Part shown: positions 41,979 through 51,127 of the stretch, in pieces | Layout of the letters: every line of letters begins with the position of its first letter | Numbering within the stretch: the stretch's first letter is position 1 | Assembly (NCBI GenBank): GCA_044375955.1 | Contig: JBILLS010000003.1 | Location: 1 to 64,000 of the forward strand | Length of the DNA stretch: 64,000 nt | Source of the DNA: VGCC01 sp044375955 | GTDB lineage: Bacteria > Actinomycetota > Actinomycetes > S36-B12 | Direction of reading: 5' to 3' | Notes under the pieces: generated by a model | What the model was told of the DNA's origin: nothing | The model's database searches: none | What the model saw: only the letters and a program-made list of their open reading frames with translations | Position numbers and translations under genes: made by a program

Positions 41979-43112
41979 ATGGCCACTTCACTTGTCATTC
42001 ATGTAGGCCCGCGAAAGACTGGAACGACATACCTGCAGAGGGCCCTGACGCTGGCGGCCCCAACACTGCGTGAGTCTGGCGTGCTCTACGTCACCCGCCT
42101 CGCAGGAGTCAGTCGCTACAACCACGTGGCCGCGACCTACGCGGTGTCAGGTTTGCGATCGGGGCGATCGAGCCACATATGGCGGAACGTCAGTGAGGAG
42201 AACATCCGTGACCTCGCGCGCCAGGTGGATGCTTGGGACGGCCCCGCCATCATCTCATCGGAGGCACTGGGTGGACTGAGCACGGCCGAGGCGACCACGT
42301 TCATCTCTTGTCTGCCCAGCGCACCGGTGCATGTGATCGCCACACTCCGGGCGCTGCCTGATGTCGTGCTGTCCTCGTGGTCGCAGAACGTGCTCAACCT
42401 GCATACCCAATCGCTCGACACCTACGTCGAGCGCTTCATCAAGCGTCGGACGCAATTGCCACCGGCGGAGCGCTGGCGGCTGTGGGACGAAGATCGTCAC
42501 GCGACCTTCTGGCGCAGTTACGACTATCCGGGTCTGCTTTCCCGGTGGCTACACATGGGCTTTCCCGTGAGCGCTGTCGTCGTGCCAGACTCCGCGCAAC
42601 CGCGCGATGAGCTGTGGAATCGCTTTCGTGAGGCCGTCAACCTCGATGCTCTTCCCCTGATCGCCCCGAAGGTGCCCGGTGCTCAAGCCAATGGAGCTCG
42701 ATCCCTAGAGGAGCTCGAGGTCATCCGCAGAACCGTCATAAGCGCCACCCGACAGGGACTGACCCTGGATGATCTCCGACCACTTCGCGGAAAGCGATGG
42801 AAACTCCCGCGAGGCACCTCTCTACGCTCCGGCACTCGGCCGGGATTGGCTCCGGCCGCCGCGGAGGTCTTCGCGCAATGGGCACGGGAAGACGTGGACC
42901 TCTTGGCGAAGCTCCCCATAAGCCTCGTTGGCCCCAGGGAAGAACTGCTGCGCCCAACGCGCCCACAGCAGCCGCCACAGTACGCCGCTTACGCAGAGGC
43001 GGCGGGCTTTCTGGTCGCGAACCGCATTCTGGGCAAGCAGGGCGGCCGGACTTGGCGATCATGGCTTCGACCAAGTCGGCGCGCGTTCCGACTGGGCAGG
43101 TGGGGCACGTGA
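41979..43112 (+). CDS. Sulfotransferase-like protein 1
   Basis: A 377-residue protein with the 5'-phosphosulfate-binding loop at the very N-terminus: HVGPRKTGTTYLQRAL. Downstream, HVIATLRALPDVVLSSWSQN near residue 114 sits where the 3'-phosphate-binding loop (R...S) occurs in PAPS sulfotransferases. The rest is alpha/beta with a basic C-terminus. It would transfer sulfate from PAPS to a carbohydrate or lipid. Its stop overlaps the next sulfotransferase by GTGA. The two are related to each other, so tandem duplication is likely. Confidence 0.72.
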   Translation: MATSLVIHVGPRKTGTTYLQRALTLAAPTLRESGVLYVTRLAGVSRYNHVAATYAVSGLRSGRSSHIWRNVSEENIRDLARQVDAWDGPAIISSEALGGLSTAEATTFISCLPSAPVHVIATLRALPDVVLSSWSQNVLNLHTQSLDTYVERFIKRRTQLPPAERWRLWDEDRHATFWRSYDYPGLLSRWLHMGFPVSAVVVPDSAQPRDELWNRFREAVNLDALPLIAPKVPGAQANGARSLEELEVIRRTVISATRQGLTLDDLRPLRGKRWKLPRGTSLRSGTRPGLAPAAAEVFAQWAREDVDLLAKLPISLVGPREELLRPTRPQQPPQYAAYAEAAGFLVANRILGKQGGRTWRSWLRPSRRAFRLGRWGT

Positions 43113-44182
43113 CCCGCTGCATACACCTGCATATCGGTCCAAGGAAGTCCGGCACAACCTTCCTGCAGCAGGCACTCATCTCCAATGCGCAGGCGCTCCG
43201 TGCCGAAGGTTTGCTCTATCCGGTGACCGGCCGGTCGCTGCGGCAGCGCCTTCTGGGTGCACCTCGGTGGCTCAACCACGAGAAGGAGTTGCTTGCCGCC
43301 TGCACCGCAGAAGCCAGCTCCACGACCGAGTGGCTCTCGCGCGAACTGGCGGCTACGTCAGAAGACGTCATCCTTTCCGGCGAGGCTGTAGCAGCCTGCT
43401 CGCCGGCTGAGTTGGATCACCTGACCGCCAACGTGGGCGTAGGTGACCTTCATGTGATCATCACGGCACGAGCACTAGAAGCTGTTATCCCTTCTACTTG
43501 GCAGCAGCACATTCGCAATGGTCGAACGGCCTCGTTGGCGACCTTTGTCGACAACATCGCCAGACTCAACGACCAGCGCCAGCAAGCTCCGCTGACCTGG
43601 GCCACTGATCCAGCTCAGGGTTTCTGGCTCGCGAACGACCACGCGGCCCTCGCCGAACGCTGGATCGCCCGAGGGGCACAGGTGAGTGTCGTGACAGTGC
43701 CCGCGGGCGCCGCGCCCGCCGAGACTCTCTGGCAGCGCTTTCTCAGGGCGTTGGGATTGAGCAATGCCGCGATCACGGCATCTACCATCCCAAACATGCA
43801 GCCACTTCATGTCGGTCTCACTGCACCCGAGGCTCTCACCCTGAGGGAGATCGTCTGGCAGTTGGAGTGTGGTGGCATGGACATCTCGGAGCGCCGCCGA
43901 TGGGCTCATCGCTTGGTCGACGACGTCTTCCGCGGGCGCCCGACACGTGGTCCGGCCCTGCATCTGACGGGCGCGGACCTCCATCGGGCTCGGCAGTCGG
44001 CCGCGGATGACGCCGCACAGTTGGCCACTCTCGTAGAGAACGGTCAGATAGCTCTCTACGGAGATCTTGCCGACCTGACACCCAGCGAGATCGTGGTGGA
44101 GATTGACCAGGCCCAACTCTCGCGCGAGATCACCAACCTCGGCGGCCGTTGCATCGCCTACCTCGAGGGAGCCCGCTCATGA
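43109..44182 (+). CDS. Sulfotransferase-like protein 2
   Basis: A 357-residue relative of the upstream gene. The phosphosulfate loop is HIGPRKSGTTFLQQAL at residues 8-23, and the second loop is HVIITARALEAVIPSTWQQH near residue 120. The frame is open far upstream within the previous gene, but the GTG at 43109, in a GTGA overlap with its stop, gives the right N-terminus. Its own stop overlaps the third sulfotransferase as ATGA, so three such proteins are made from one coupled message. Confidence 0.72.
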   Translation: MTRCIHLHIGPRKSGTTFLQQALISNAQALRAEGLLYPVTGRSLRQRLLGAPRWLNHEKELLAACTAEASSTTEWLSRELAATSEDVILSGEAVAACSPAELDHLTANVGVGDLHVIITARALEAVIPSTWQQHIRNGRTASLATFVDNIARLNDQRQQAPLTWATDPAQGFWLANDHAALAERWIARGAQVSVVTVPAGAAPAETLWQRFLRALGLSNAAITASTIPNMQPLHVGLTAPEALTLREIVWQLECGGMDISERRRWAHRLVDDVFRGRPTRGPALHLTGADLHRARQSAADDAAQLATLVENGQIALYGDLADLTPSEIVVEIDQAQLSREITNLGGRCIAYLEGARS

Positions 44183-44901
44183 TTGTGGTTGTCTGCGGCC
44201 AGCACCGCTCCGGCTCGACCCTGACATGGCAGGTGGCCCACGAGTTGCTCACCTCAGCGCCATCTGCTTCAGCGCCATCTGTGTCAACGCCATTGTCGAC
44301 CCCGAGGGAGGACTTGCAGATGCTCGCCCTTGACCCAGGCGACATCCGCATGGTCAAGGTGCACTTCTCCCCCGTGATGAAGAAGAAGGAATTTCCCCAG
44401 CAGGGTGCTCGCTACATCTACACCTATCGGGACCCACGTGACGTGGCGGCCTCGCTGATTCGCAAGGGCCGGTACCACCACGGTCACGAGAAGCGCGGAG
44501 TCGAAGGCGTCACGGCGATAGTCCGTCGCGAGCTGCGCGGTGACACCTTCTGGCGAACGCGGGAGAACTTGTGGATTGGGCGCTACGAAGAACTTGCGCA
44601 GGACATTCCAGGACTGGTGCGCTCTCTTGCAGACTTTCTCAGTGTTCCTGTGGACGAGGATTCAGTGCGGCGCATCACCGATTTCGTATCCGTCGATCGC
44701 CAGCGCGAGCGCGTGGCGGACGTCCGTGATCACGGAGTCGATCCTTCCCTGCGCATCACCTCGAACCACATCACCGACGGGCAGGAGGGAGCGTGGCGAG
44801 CCACACTCACTTCCGAGGAGGTTGCCGCTATTGAAGTGGTGGCGACTGAGTGGATGCGAGCCCACGGCTACGTGTGCGAGACGCTGCCACGACAGCTGTG
44901 A
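44179..44901 (+). CDS. Sulfotransferase-like protein 3
   Basis: A 240-residue, more classical sulfotransferase. The 5'-phosphosulfate loop is VCGQHRSGSTLTWQVAHEL and the 3'-phosphate loop is YTYRDPRDVAASLIRKG, both with expected residues; WIGRYEELAQDIPGLVRSL is the typical later block. Just after the first loop is a low-complexity Ser/Ala/Pro stretch encoded by short direct repeats of TCAGCGCCATCTG. The ATG at 44179 overlaps the previous stop. The last 74 bases overlap the convergent glycosyltransferase gene. Confidence 0.8.
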   Translation: MIVVVCGQHRSGSTLTWQVAHELLTSAPSASAPSVSTPLSTPREDLQMLALDPGDIRMVKVHFSPVMKKKEFPQQGARYIYTYRDPRDVAASLIRKGRYHHGHEKRGVEGVTAIVRRELRGDTFWRTRENLWIGRYEELAQDIPGLVRSLADFLSVPVDEDSVRRITDFVSVDRQRERVADVRDHGVDPSLRITSNHITDGQEGAWRATLTSEEVAAIEVVATEWMRAHGYVCETLPRQL

Positions 44902-45958
44902 CAAACAGCGTCGCATCGTCCGCCCAGTTGTGATGGGCGAGCACGGCCGCCCGGCCATTGTCTCCAAGACGCCGCCGGCGCTCCTCGTTCTGATGCAGTT
45001 CGATCACGGCTGTAGCAGCAGCAGCCGGGTCGCGAAAGGGCACGATGATGCCGGCGTCGTGACGATTGAGCACGTCAACGACCAGCGGCAAAGGAGTAGC
45101 AACCACGGGGATGCCCATGGCGAGGTACTCAAACACCTTGGTCGGATGAGAGTTTCGGTAGTTGTTCTCGTTATGCAGCAGTGACAATCCGGCGGTCACA
45201 CCTCGCATGCGCTCGACCGCCTGGGGATGGGGCAGACGTCCATGCCAGCGCACATCCCCATCAAGATCGGCGCGCCGAAGTTGCTCTTCCACATCTGCGG
45301 ATGCTGTGCCCACGATGTCCAAGACGATCCCGTGGGGGCGCAGCATTCGGCCGACCTCGATCAGGTCCAGAGCCCCTCTGGCCTTGGTCAGAGTGCTGAC
45401 ACACACGGCGCGACCCGGTCCCGGGCTGGGAGGATTGCCCTCAATGATCGTCGAATTCGGAACAACAGGGTGCGGGCGACGGAATCGCTCCGAATACGCC
45501 GCCTCGGCCAACAGGAGTTCACACCGGCGCTCCGCCCAACGCTCCAGCGCCCGGATACCGCCGGCCGCTACTCGGTCGAGTGCCGGAGGAATCCATTCCT
45601 TGTAGGTCACGGCAGCCGCGGTGTCCTCGTGCACGTCCCAGACGACAGGCGTTTCGCGCACACTGGCGGCTGCCAATATCAGCTCTATATCGTGGATCAG
45701 GACGACGTCGTAATCACTGGCAGTCTGGCGCAACAGCCGCCGGGCCGCTCGCAGAGCACCCAGACGCCGCCGCCCAATGGAGCGCGGTAGATCGATCGTC
45801 GCAACATCGACCGGCGGATCGACACCGTGAGCTGAGAATGGGGCCGCATACGTGACCACATGTCCGGCATCGACCAGGGCGGCGATCTGGCGCACCAGGA
45901 TTCGAGTGTCGAGCGGGTGATGAACAACGGTCATCGCGAGAACCCGGATGGAGGTCAC
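44828..45958 (-). CDS. Glycosyltransferase, family 4-like
   Basis: A 376-residue GT-B enzyme. The N-terminal acceptor half has HHPLDTRILVRQIAALVDAG and DYDVVLIHD, and the donor half has VSTLTKARGALDLIEVGR, DIVGTASADVEEQL and the nucleotide-binding NSHPTKVFEYLAMGIPVV. It probably adds one sugar to a lipid-linked glycan in the cytoplasm. The GTG start overlaps the ABC ATPase stop (GTGA), so it is the last gene of the exporter operon. Convergent with sulfotransferase 3 with a 74-base overlap. Confidence 0.85.
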   Translation of the reverse strand: MTSIRVLAMTVVHHPLDTRILVRQIAALVDAGHVVTYAAPFSAHGVDPPVDVATIDLPRSIGRRRLGALRAARRLLRQTASDYDVVLIHDIELILAAASVRETPVVWDVHEDTAAAVTYKEWIPPALDRVAAGGIRALERWAERRCELLLAEAAYSERFRRPHPVVPNSTIIEGNPPSPGPGRAVCVSTLTKARGALDLIEVGRMLRPHGIVLDIVGTASADVEEQLRRADLDGDVRWHGRLPHPQAVERMRGVTAGLSLLHNENNYRNSHPTKVFEYLAMGIPVVATPLPLVVDVLNRHDAGIIVPFRDPAAAATAVIELHQNEERRRRLGDNGRAAVLAHHNWADDATLFVTAVVAASRTRSRGLASTQSPPLQ

Positions 45959-46734
45959 GGCTCCGGCCCGTGATCTGACCCTTGATGTCCCTGACGGCGA
46001 GCTCGGCGGCGGCGGGACTCTTCCGCGTAGGCATCGATTACATCGTCGGGTGTGCCGTCGCCCTCGATGCGTCCCTTCTCGATCCAGACCACGCGGGTGC
46101 AGGACCCTCGAATGGCCGACATCGAGTGGCTCACGAGGACAACGGCCTCGGCTCGGCCACGAAGCTGCCGCATGCGATCCATGCTGCGGTCCTTGAAATC
46201 GAGGTCACCTGTGACCAGCGCCTCGTCGAGCAGGAGGATCTCATGATCCACCGAAGAAGCAATCGCGAACTTCAACCGAGCGGCCATCCCCGAGGAGTAG
46301 GTCGAGAGTGGCAGCTCAATATGGTCGGCGACACCGGAGAAGTCGATGATCTCGTCGATGCGCTCGCGGACGGCTGCGCGAGTCATGCCCAGGGCAAGGC
46401 ACCCGAGCTCAATGTTCTCTCGGCCGGAGAGTCGCGGCACGAGGGTCTTGCCGACACCAAGGAGTACGGGGGGTGATGATGTGTAGACGGCACCGCGGGT
46501 CAACGGCAACAGGCCGGCCATGGCCCGCAGCAGACTTGATTTTCCGGCGCCATTTCGACCGATGATGCCGACGCTTTCACCCGCGGAGATCTCCAAGCTG
46601 ACTCCGCGTACTGCCTCGACTTGTTGAGCCCGACGGGGAACGAGTCGGCCATGCGGGAATACGCGGTAGGACACGGCGACGTCATCGAGGAGCAGCCGCA
46701 AGGTCGACTTCTCCGCCGATTCAGTCGCGTCCAT
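45955..46734 (-). CDS. ABC transporter ATP-binding protein for polysaccharide export
   Basis: A 259-residue ATPase of the TagH/KpsT/Wzt class. Walker A is GIIGRNGAGKSSLLRAMAGL, the signature is STYSSGMAARLKFAIA, Walker B is HEILLLDEALVTGD, and the switch histidine is in VVLVSHSMSAI. It pairs with the permease directly upstream, with a 14-base overlap, to export lipid-linked polysaccharide or a wall teichoic-acid-type glycan. It lacks the long C-terminal carbohydrate-binding domain of Wzt. The ATG at 46734 is chosen over one four codons earlier. Confidence 0.9.
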   Translation of the reverse strand: MDATESAEKSTLRLLLDDVAVSYRVFPHGRLVPRRAQQVEAVRGVSLEISAGESVGIIGRNGAGKSSLLRAMAGLLPLTRGAVYTSSPPVLLGVGKTLVPRLSGRENIELGCLALGMTRAAVRERIDEIIDFSGVADHIELPLSTYSSGMAARLKFAIASSVDHEILLLDEALVTGDLDFKDRSMDRMRQLRGRAEAVVLVSHSMSAIRGSCTRVVWIEKGRIEGDGTPDDVIDAYAEESRRRRARRQGHQGSDHGPEP

Positions 46735-47587
46735 AGGTCCCCTCACCCCGCCAGAAGACCACTACCCCGGCGGTGGCAGCAATCAACGACCACACGGCGG
46801 CGGCCACCCAGTTGGTGACGCCGCCCGGTGCGGTGTATCCGGTCAGGAGCGCATCCCGCATGACCGCAAGATAGACAGCGCCGGGGTTGTAGACCAGCAC
46901 GTACTCCACCCAGGTGGGCAGGTCGAGCTGTGAGATCCGCTCGGTAATCGGGAACATCACCCCGGACGCCAGCCCCCACAATCGCAGCACAAGCGGGAGG
47001 ACCCCGCCGATATCGGGTGTGTGGCTCATCCACCGGGCGAGCAGCAGGGCGGCGCCCCAACCGAAGGGGATTATGAGCAGGATCGCCAACGGCGCGAGCA
47101 GCCACGACCACGTCACCGGTTCGCCGGTCAGTATCAGGACGACAACGAGCACGGGAAGGGAGACCACGAAAGCTCGAACCTGCTGCACGACTGCGGCAGT
47201 CGGCAGGATCACCGCGGGGATCGGAAGAGAGGTGAGCAACCCTCGATTCGCCGAGACCGAGCGCGCGCCCGACTGTGCGCAACGACGGATGACGGCAAAG
47301 GTGAACACGCCCACCGCGAGGTAACCCAGGTAGTTCGGCACCGAAGTTCGGGCCCCCAGGAGCAAACCAAACAGCACCCAGTAGGTGGCCATGGTCGTCA
47401 GTGGGTCCAGGACCTCCCAGAGAGGCCCAAGTCTCCGCGCCCGATTTCCCGCTTGAGTCTTGGCGCGGGCATAGGCGCGGATGAATTCGCGACGCTGCCA
47501 CAGGGCCCTGAGGTAGGTCATCAAGCTCAGACGGTCACCTACGCGTACGAGCCCAGCATCGTGTGCCCGCTGTGCAGCACTCACCAT
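46721..47587 (-). CDS. ABC-2 type polysaccharide exporter permease
   Basis: A 288-residue membrane protein with about six helices and the ABC-2 exporter pattern: LWQRREFIRAYARAKTQAGN before the first helix, RRLGPLWEVLDPLTTMATYW, and the YNPGAVYLAVMRDALL loop near the end. It forms the channel with the ATPase encoded downstream. The frame extends upstream into the previous gene, but the ATG at 47587 has TGGGGAG before it. Its substrate is presumably the glycan built by the surrounding transferases. Confidence 0.88.
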   Translation of the reverse strand: MVSAAQRAHDAGLVRVGDRLSLMTYLRALWQRREFIRAYARAKTQAGNRARRLGPLWEVLDPLTTMATYWVLFGLLLGARTSVPNYLGYLAVGVFTFAVIRRCAQSGARSVSANRGLLTSLPIPAVILPTAAVVQQVRAFVVSLPVLVVVLILTGEPVTWSWLLAPLAILLIIPFGWGAALLLARWMSHTPDIGGVLPLVLRLWGLASGVMFPITERISQLDLPTWVEYVLVYNPGAVYLAVMRDALLTGYTAPGGVTNWVAAAVWSLIAATAGVVVFWRGEGTYGRD

Positions 47588-47615
47588 GGTGTGCTCCCCA
47601 TTCCGTGCCGCGTCT

Positions 47616-49211
47616 TCATGGGCCCGAGACGAAAGCGTAGGCATCCTGATACCCGGTGACGACACGTGACCACTGACGTTCCTTGATGACCCAGGCACGG
47701 CCGGCACGACCTAAGGCTCGGTGGGTATCGATCAGCCGCAGTTCGGCGGCAAGTGCCTCGACGTCACCCGGTGCCACAAATCGCGCATATCCGCCCGTGG
47801 CCTCGCGTAATGCCGGCAGGTCGCTCGCAATGACCAGGCGCTCACGGGCAAGAGCTTCGACAGGCTTGAGGGGCGTGACCAGTCGGGTGACTCGGTAATC
47901 CTCGCGTGGAATGACCACGGCATCTAGGGAGTCATACCAGTCGATCGCCGCGTCCACATCGACGCGATCGACCCAGCGAATGGCATCGTGTTCTCCAAAG
48001 CGGCGCTTCAACGATGCCAGGGCCGGGCCGGTACCGACGATGACCGCTCCAATATCAATGCCTTCCTCCCGGCTCATGAGGACCGCGGCCAGTAGGGTGC
48101 CGAGTCCTTCGAAGGAATGCACCGTTGTGATGGCGCCAACCAAGGTACGTTCACGTGGTAGCCCGAGAGCCGCGCGGACCGAGCCACTCTCGCGAGGGGG
48201 CGTGAGGAAGCGGTCATTGACGGCATTGGGCACAACCCACACCCGTTCAGCGGCCACTCCTCTCGAGCGAATCTCATCGGCCATCGAGGGGCCGAGGGTG
48301 ATCACGGCATCGGCCGCCATCATCACCTTGGACTCGCGAGCGCGTGCCAAGGCGTACCACTCCGTGCTTGCAGCCCGCTCGTCACCTCCGTGGCGTGTTG
48401 CCCAGGAGTCCTCGAGGAAGCCGCGCACTTCATAGACCATTGGGCAGCCAAGTTCGTGCGCTGCGAAGAGGGCCGCCCGTCCGTTCACGTGATCGGTGGC
48501 CGCGTGCAGAACGTCGGTCTGCTCTTGTCGGGCGAGGTGAGCGAGCCGGCGACCAAACTGTGCCACGTCTGACCCGTCGGCAGCCAGTAAGCGGTGGTAG
48601 CGGACACCCGACACCACTTCGGTGCGGGCGGCCAGGTGGCCCTGCGCAACTGGGAAGCCCAACCGCGTGACGGCCTGTGCGTTGATGCCAGCGGCCTGCT
48701 GCGCGCGCAGCACCTCCTGGGTGCGGATGGTGTAGCCGGCCTGCACGTGCGGAAGTGAGTTCTTCACCACGTGAAGTACCCGCAGGGGCTCACTCGGTGA
48801 ATCTCGGTGGACCGGCACCGGTCGTGGCGACGCCGGTGTACCTGCTCCGTCGACGAGTTCACGTCTGATGCGTGCAGCCCGGCGTAGGACCCTTCGAGCA
48901 CGACGCCGGCCAGAAGACGATGTGGATTCGAGTGCCACGCGGGCCTGGGCCTCGGCCTGTGTGATGTGGCCTGCGAGCAGGAGCACCGCTGCTAGGAGTG
49001 ACTCTCGGTTGGGGTCCGAATCGGCGACGTGGTCAAGTAGCTGCTCAGCCTCGGCGAGATCGTCTCGCGCCACTGCAAGATCAACCAGACCTGCAGTCCC
49101 AACCGTCCCTCGCGACAATTGCCCCCGCATGTGAAAACGGATACGATCGGGGTCGCTCATAGTCCGAAGGAATCCCGCCCATAGGATCCACCGGAGATTG
49201 AGCAGTCGCAT
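47616..49211 (-). CDS. Glycosyltransferase family 4 with N-terminal helical extension
   Basis: A 531-residue protein. The first 130 residues are alanine- and arginine-rich helices resembling a short TPR-like region (AVARDDLAEAEQLLDHVADS). A GT4 enzyme follows: LRVLHVVKNSLPHVQAGYTIR begins the acceptor half, and the donor half shows GAITTVHSFEGLGTLL, AVIVGTGPALASLKRRF and the VTPLKPVEALARERLVIAS nucleotide site. It is the first gene of the minus-strand glycosyltransferase and exporter operon. It is divergent from wecB with 73 bases between them, a likely shared control region. Confidence 0.85.
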   Translation of the reverse strand: MRLLNLRWILWAGFLRTMSDPDRIRFHMRGQLSRGTVGTAGLVDLAVARDDLAEAEQLLDHVADSDPNRESLLAAVLLLAGHITQAEAQARVALESTSSSGRRRARRVLRRAARIRRELVDGAGTPASPRPVPVHRDSPSEPLRVLHVVKNSLPHVQAGYTIRTQEVLRAQQAAGINAQAVTRLGFPVAQGHLAARTEVVSGVRYHRLLAADGSDVAQFGRRLAHLARQEQTDVLHAATDHVNGRAALFAAHELGCPMVYEVRGFLEDSWATRHGGDERAASTEWYALARARESKVMMAADAVITLGPSMADEIRSRGVAAERVWVVPNAVNDRFLTPPRESGSVRAALGLPRERTLVGAITTVHSFEGLGTLLAAVLMSREEGIDIGAVIVGTGPALASLKRRFGEHDAIRWVDRVDVDAAIDWYDSLDAVVIPREDYRVTRLVTPLKPVEALARERLVIASDLPALREATGGYARFVAPGDVEALAAELRLIDTHRALGRAGRAWVIKERQWSRVVTGYQDAYAFVSGP

Positions 49212-49284
49212 GACTCAATGCTACGCACGCAATTGGCTGTCCATTTTTTTGAGCTGTCTGAACCCTTGAGGCGAGTCGATCACC

Positions 49285-50382
49285 GTGAACTTCCCTGATG
49301 TCTTGCACGTGATCGGCGCCCGGCCCAATGTTCCGAAAGCCGCGCCAGTTGTGCGGGCTCTTGCCAATGCCGGCGCCAGCCAACTGGTGGTGAACACCGG
49401 CCAGCACTACGACGACGCACTTTTCGGCTCCATGCTGCGAGCTGTGGGTATGCCAGCTCCTGACATCGAACTCAATGTCGGCTCGGGCAGTCATGCCCGG
49501 CAGACTGCCGCCGTGCTCACGAGCATCGAGCCCGTTCTGCTCGAGCAGTCGCCGAGCATTGTTGTCGTATATGGCGACGTGAACTCCACTCTCGCAGCAG
49601 CACTGGCCGCTGCAAAGCTGCACCTGCCCGTAGCCCATGTGGAATCTGGGCTACGCAGCCACGACTTCGCGATGCCGGAAGAAGTCAATCGTCGCCTGGT
49701 AGATCATCTGAGCACGCTGCTCTTCGTCACGTCCCCCGATGCCTGGGTGAATCTCCGCGCTGAGGGCCTAGCGGATGGGCGCGCGATCGAGGTGGGTAAT
49801 CCGATGATCGACTCACTTACATGGGCGCGCGATCTGACTGATCTCGACCAGAGGCGAATCGCACTCGACCTCCCCGAGGACTTCATCCTCGCGACTATTC
49901 ACCGTCCCAGCAATGTCGACGATCCCGACCAGGTCGAGGCCGTGTTGGCACTGCTGCGCGAACTCGGCTCACTCCTTCCGGTTGTGCTACCCGTGCATCC
50001 ACGCTCCAGAGTCGCCCTTTCACCCGCGCAGAACTTCCCGGGAGTGCACCTCACGGCACCACTGGAGTACCGCGACTTCCTCGCCGCTCTTGCAGGATCC
50101 CGAGTAGTTGTCACCGACTCCGGCGGGGTCCAAGAGGAGTCCTCGTTCCTCGGCGTCCCCTGTGTGACGATCCGCACCACCACCGAGCGTCCGGTCACGA
50201 TCACGCACGGAACAAACCGACTCGCCACGTTGGCTGGAGCAGCGGCGGAGGTCGACGCGATCCTGCGCAACCCTCGACCCGCGCCTGCGAGTATTCCGCT
50301 GTGGGACGGGCATGCAGGGGATCGCATCGCACAGGCGCTACTGGCGTATCTGCGCCGAACCCATGAGTCAGCACATGTCTGA
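49285..50382 (+). CDS. wecB: UDP-N-acetylglucosamine 2-epimerase
   Basis: A 365-residue epimerase. It begins LHVIGARPNVPKAAPVVRAL and shows NTGQHYDDALF, VYGDVNSTLAAALAA, PVAHVESGLRS, ATIHRPSNVDD and TDSGGVQEESSFLGVPCVTI, all typical of non-hydrolysing WecB/MnaA. It converts UDP-GlcNAc to UDP-ManNAc. Together with the dehydrogenase at 55743 this would give UDP-ManNAcA, a charged sugar for the surface polymer. GTG start. Its stop lies inside the start region of the next gene, so the four plus-strand genes to 54184 form one operon. Confidence 0.92.
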   Translation: MNFPDVLHVIGARPNVPKAAPVVRALANAGASQLVVNTGQHYDDALFGSMLRAVGMPAPDIELNVGSGSHARQTAAVLTSIEPVLLEQSPSIVVVYGDVNSTLAAALAAAKLHLPVAHVESGLRSHDFAMPEEVNRRLVDHLSTLLFVTSPDAWVNLRAEGLADGRAIEVGNPMIDSLTWARDLTDLDQRRIALDLPEDFILATIHRPSNVDDPDQVEAVLALLRELGSLLPVVLPVHPRSRVALSPAQNFPGVHLTAPLEYRDFLAALAGSRVVVTDSGGVQEESSFLGVPCVTIRTTTERPVTITHGTNRLATLAGAAAEVDAILRNPRPAPASIPLWDGHAGDRIAQALLAYLRRTHESAHV

Positions 50383-51127
50383 GTCACACATGAACATGAC
50401 GCCAGGTATGGGTAGCGAGTTTGATGGCCACGAACCTGATGTGACTGACGCACTTGAGGCCGCACATGAGCGGGCCAAGCGGGCCGAGTTGGCCCTCGCC
50501 CGCGCCCAAGGCTCCTTGCCCATGACCGTCGGCCAGCTGGTGATCGATTCCGCCCAGAGCCCCACACGCCTACTCGCCCTACCCTTCACCCTGTTGCGCA
50601 TCCGAAAGTCCAGACGCGCTGGGCGGTCACGGCTGGCAGAGCGCTCCGAGCCAGCAGTTGTCATGAGCGGTCGCGACGCGGGCCTTTCGACCAGCCCAGC
50701 CAGAGTGCTGACTCCGCGCCGCACCGTGACGACCGACGACCGACCCTCCATCATCGCGATTGCCCCACCCGAGGTGATCGATGCTCTTGGCGGTTTCGCC
50801 CATGTGAGCCAGGCATGGCCACATGACGCCGTCGAGCTCGTGCGGGTACTTGACCCTGACGGTGTCATCGTCCATGCGCACGCGGGCCAGCCCGGCACCC
50901 CATGGTTTCCGCTCGGCGAGCCCGGGGAAGCAGTACGCGAGCGCACCCTTCTCGAGATTCGTGCGATGTGCGAGCGCCTCGGGCGTCCGCTACTCATGGT
51001 GACCGACCCTTCGCGCGCTCCTGGTTTGACCGAGTTCGCTCGTGGCTGTGACCGCAGCATCAACGTGTCCGATGCCACGTCGGCCGAGGGAATCATCGCG
51101 GCGCTGATGGGTATTGACCGTGATTGA
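50363..51127 (+). CDS. Unknown protein of the glycan operon
   Basis: A protein of about 254 residues. Near the N-terminus is an Ala/Glu/Arg helix (DALEAAHERAKRAELALARA) that may form a coiled coil, then a basic stretch, then an alpha/beta domain from about residue 120 (SIIAIAPPEVIDALGGF, VVHAHAG-like and LLMVTDPSRAPGLTEFARG) that resembles a glycosyltransferase-like nucleotide-binding half. No signal peptide. Starts at 50363, 50375 and 50390 are possible and none has a clear site. It lies between wecB and a double glycosyltransferase with overlaps on both sides. Function not recognised. Confidence 0.65.
   Translation: MSQHMSESHMNMTPGMGSEFDGHEPDVTDALEAAHERAKRAELALARAQGSLPMTVGQLVIDSAQSPTRLLALPFTLLRIRKSRRAGRSRLAERSEPAVVMSGRDAGLSTSPARVLTPRRTVTTDDRPSIIAIAPPEVIDALGGFAHVSQAWPHDAVELVRVLDPDGVIVHAHAGQPGTPWFPLGEPGEAVRERTLLEIRAMCERLGRPLLMVTDPSRAPGLTEFARGCDRSINVSDATSAEGIIAALMGIDRD

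Noticed and set aside
42797..43108. Extended N-terminus of sulfotransferase 2
   Set aside because: The added residues lie within sulfotransferase 1 in another frame, are arginine/glycine rich and precede the conserved phosphosulfate loop; the GTG at 43109 is the better start.
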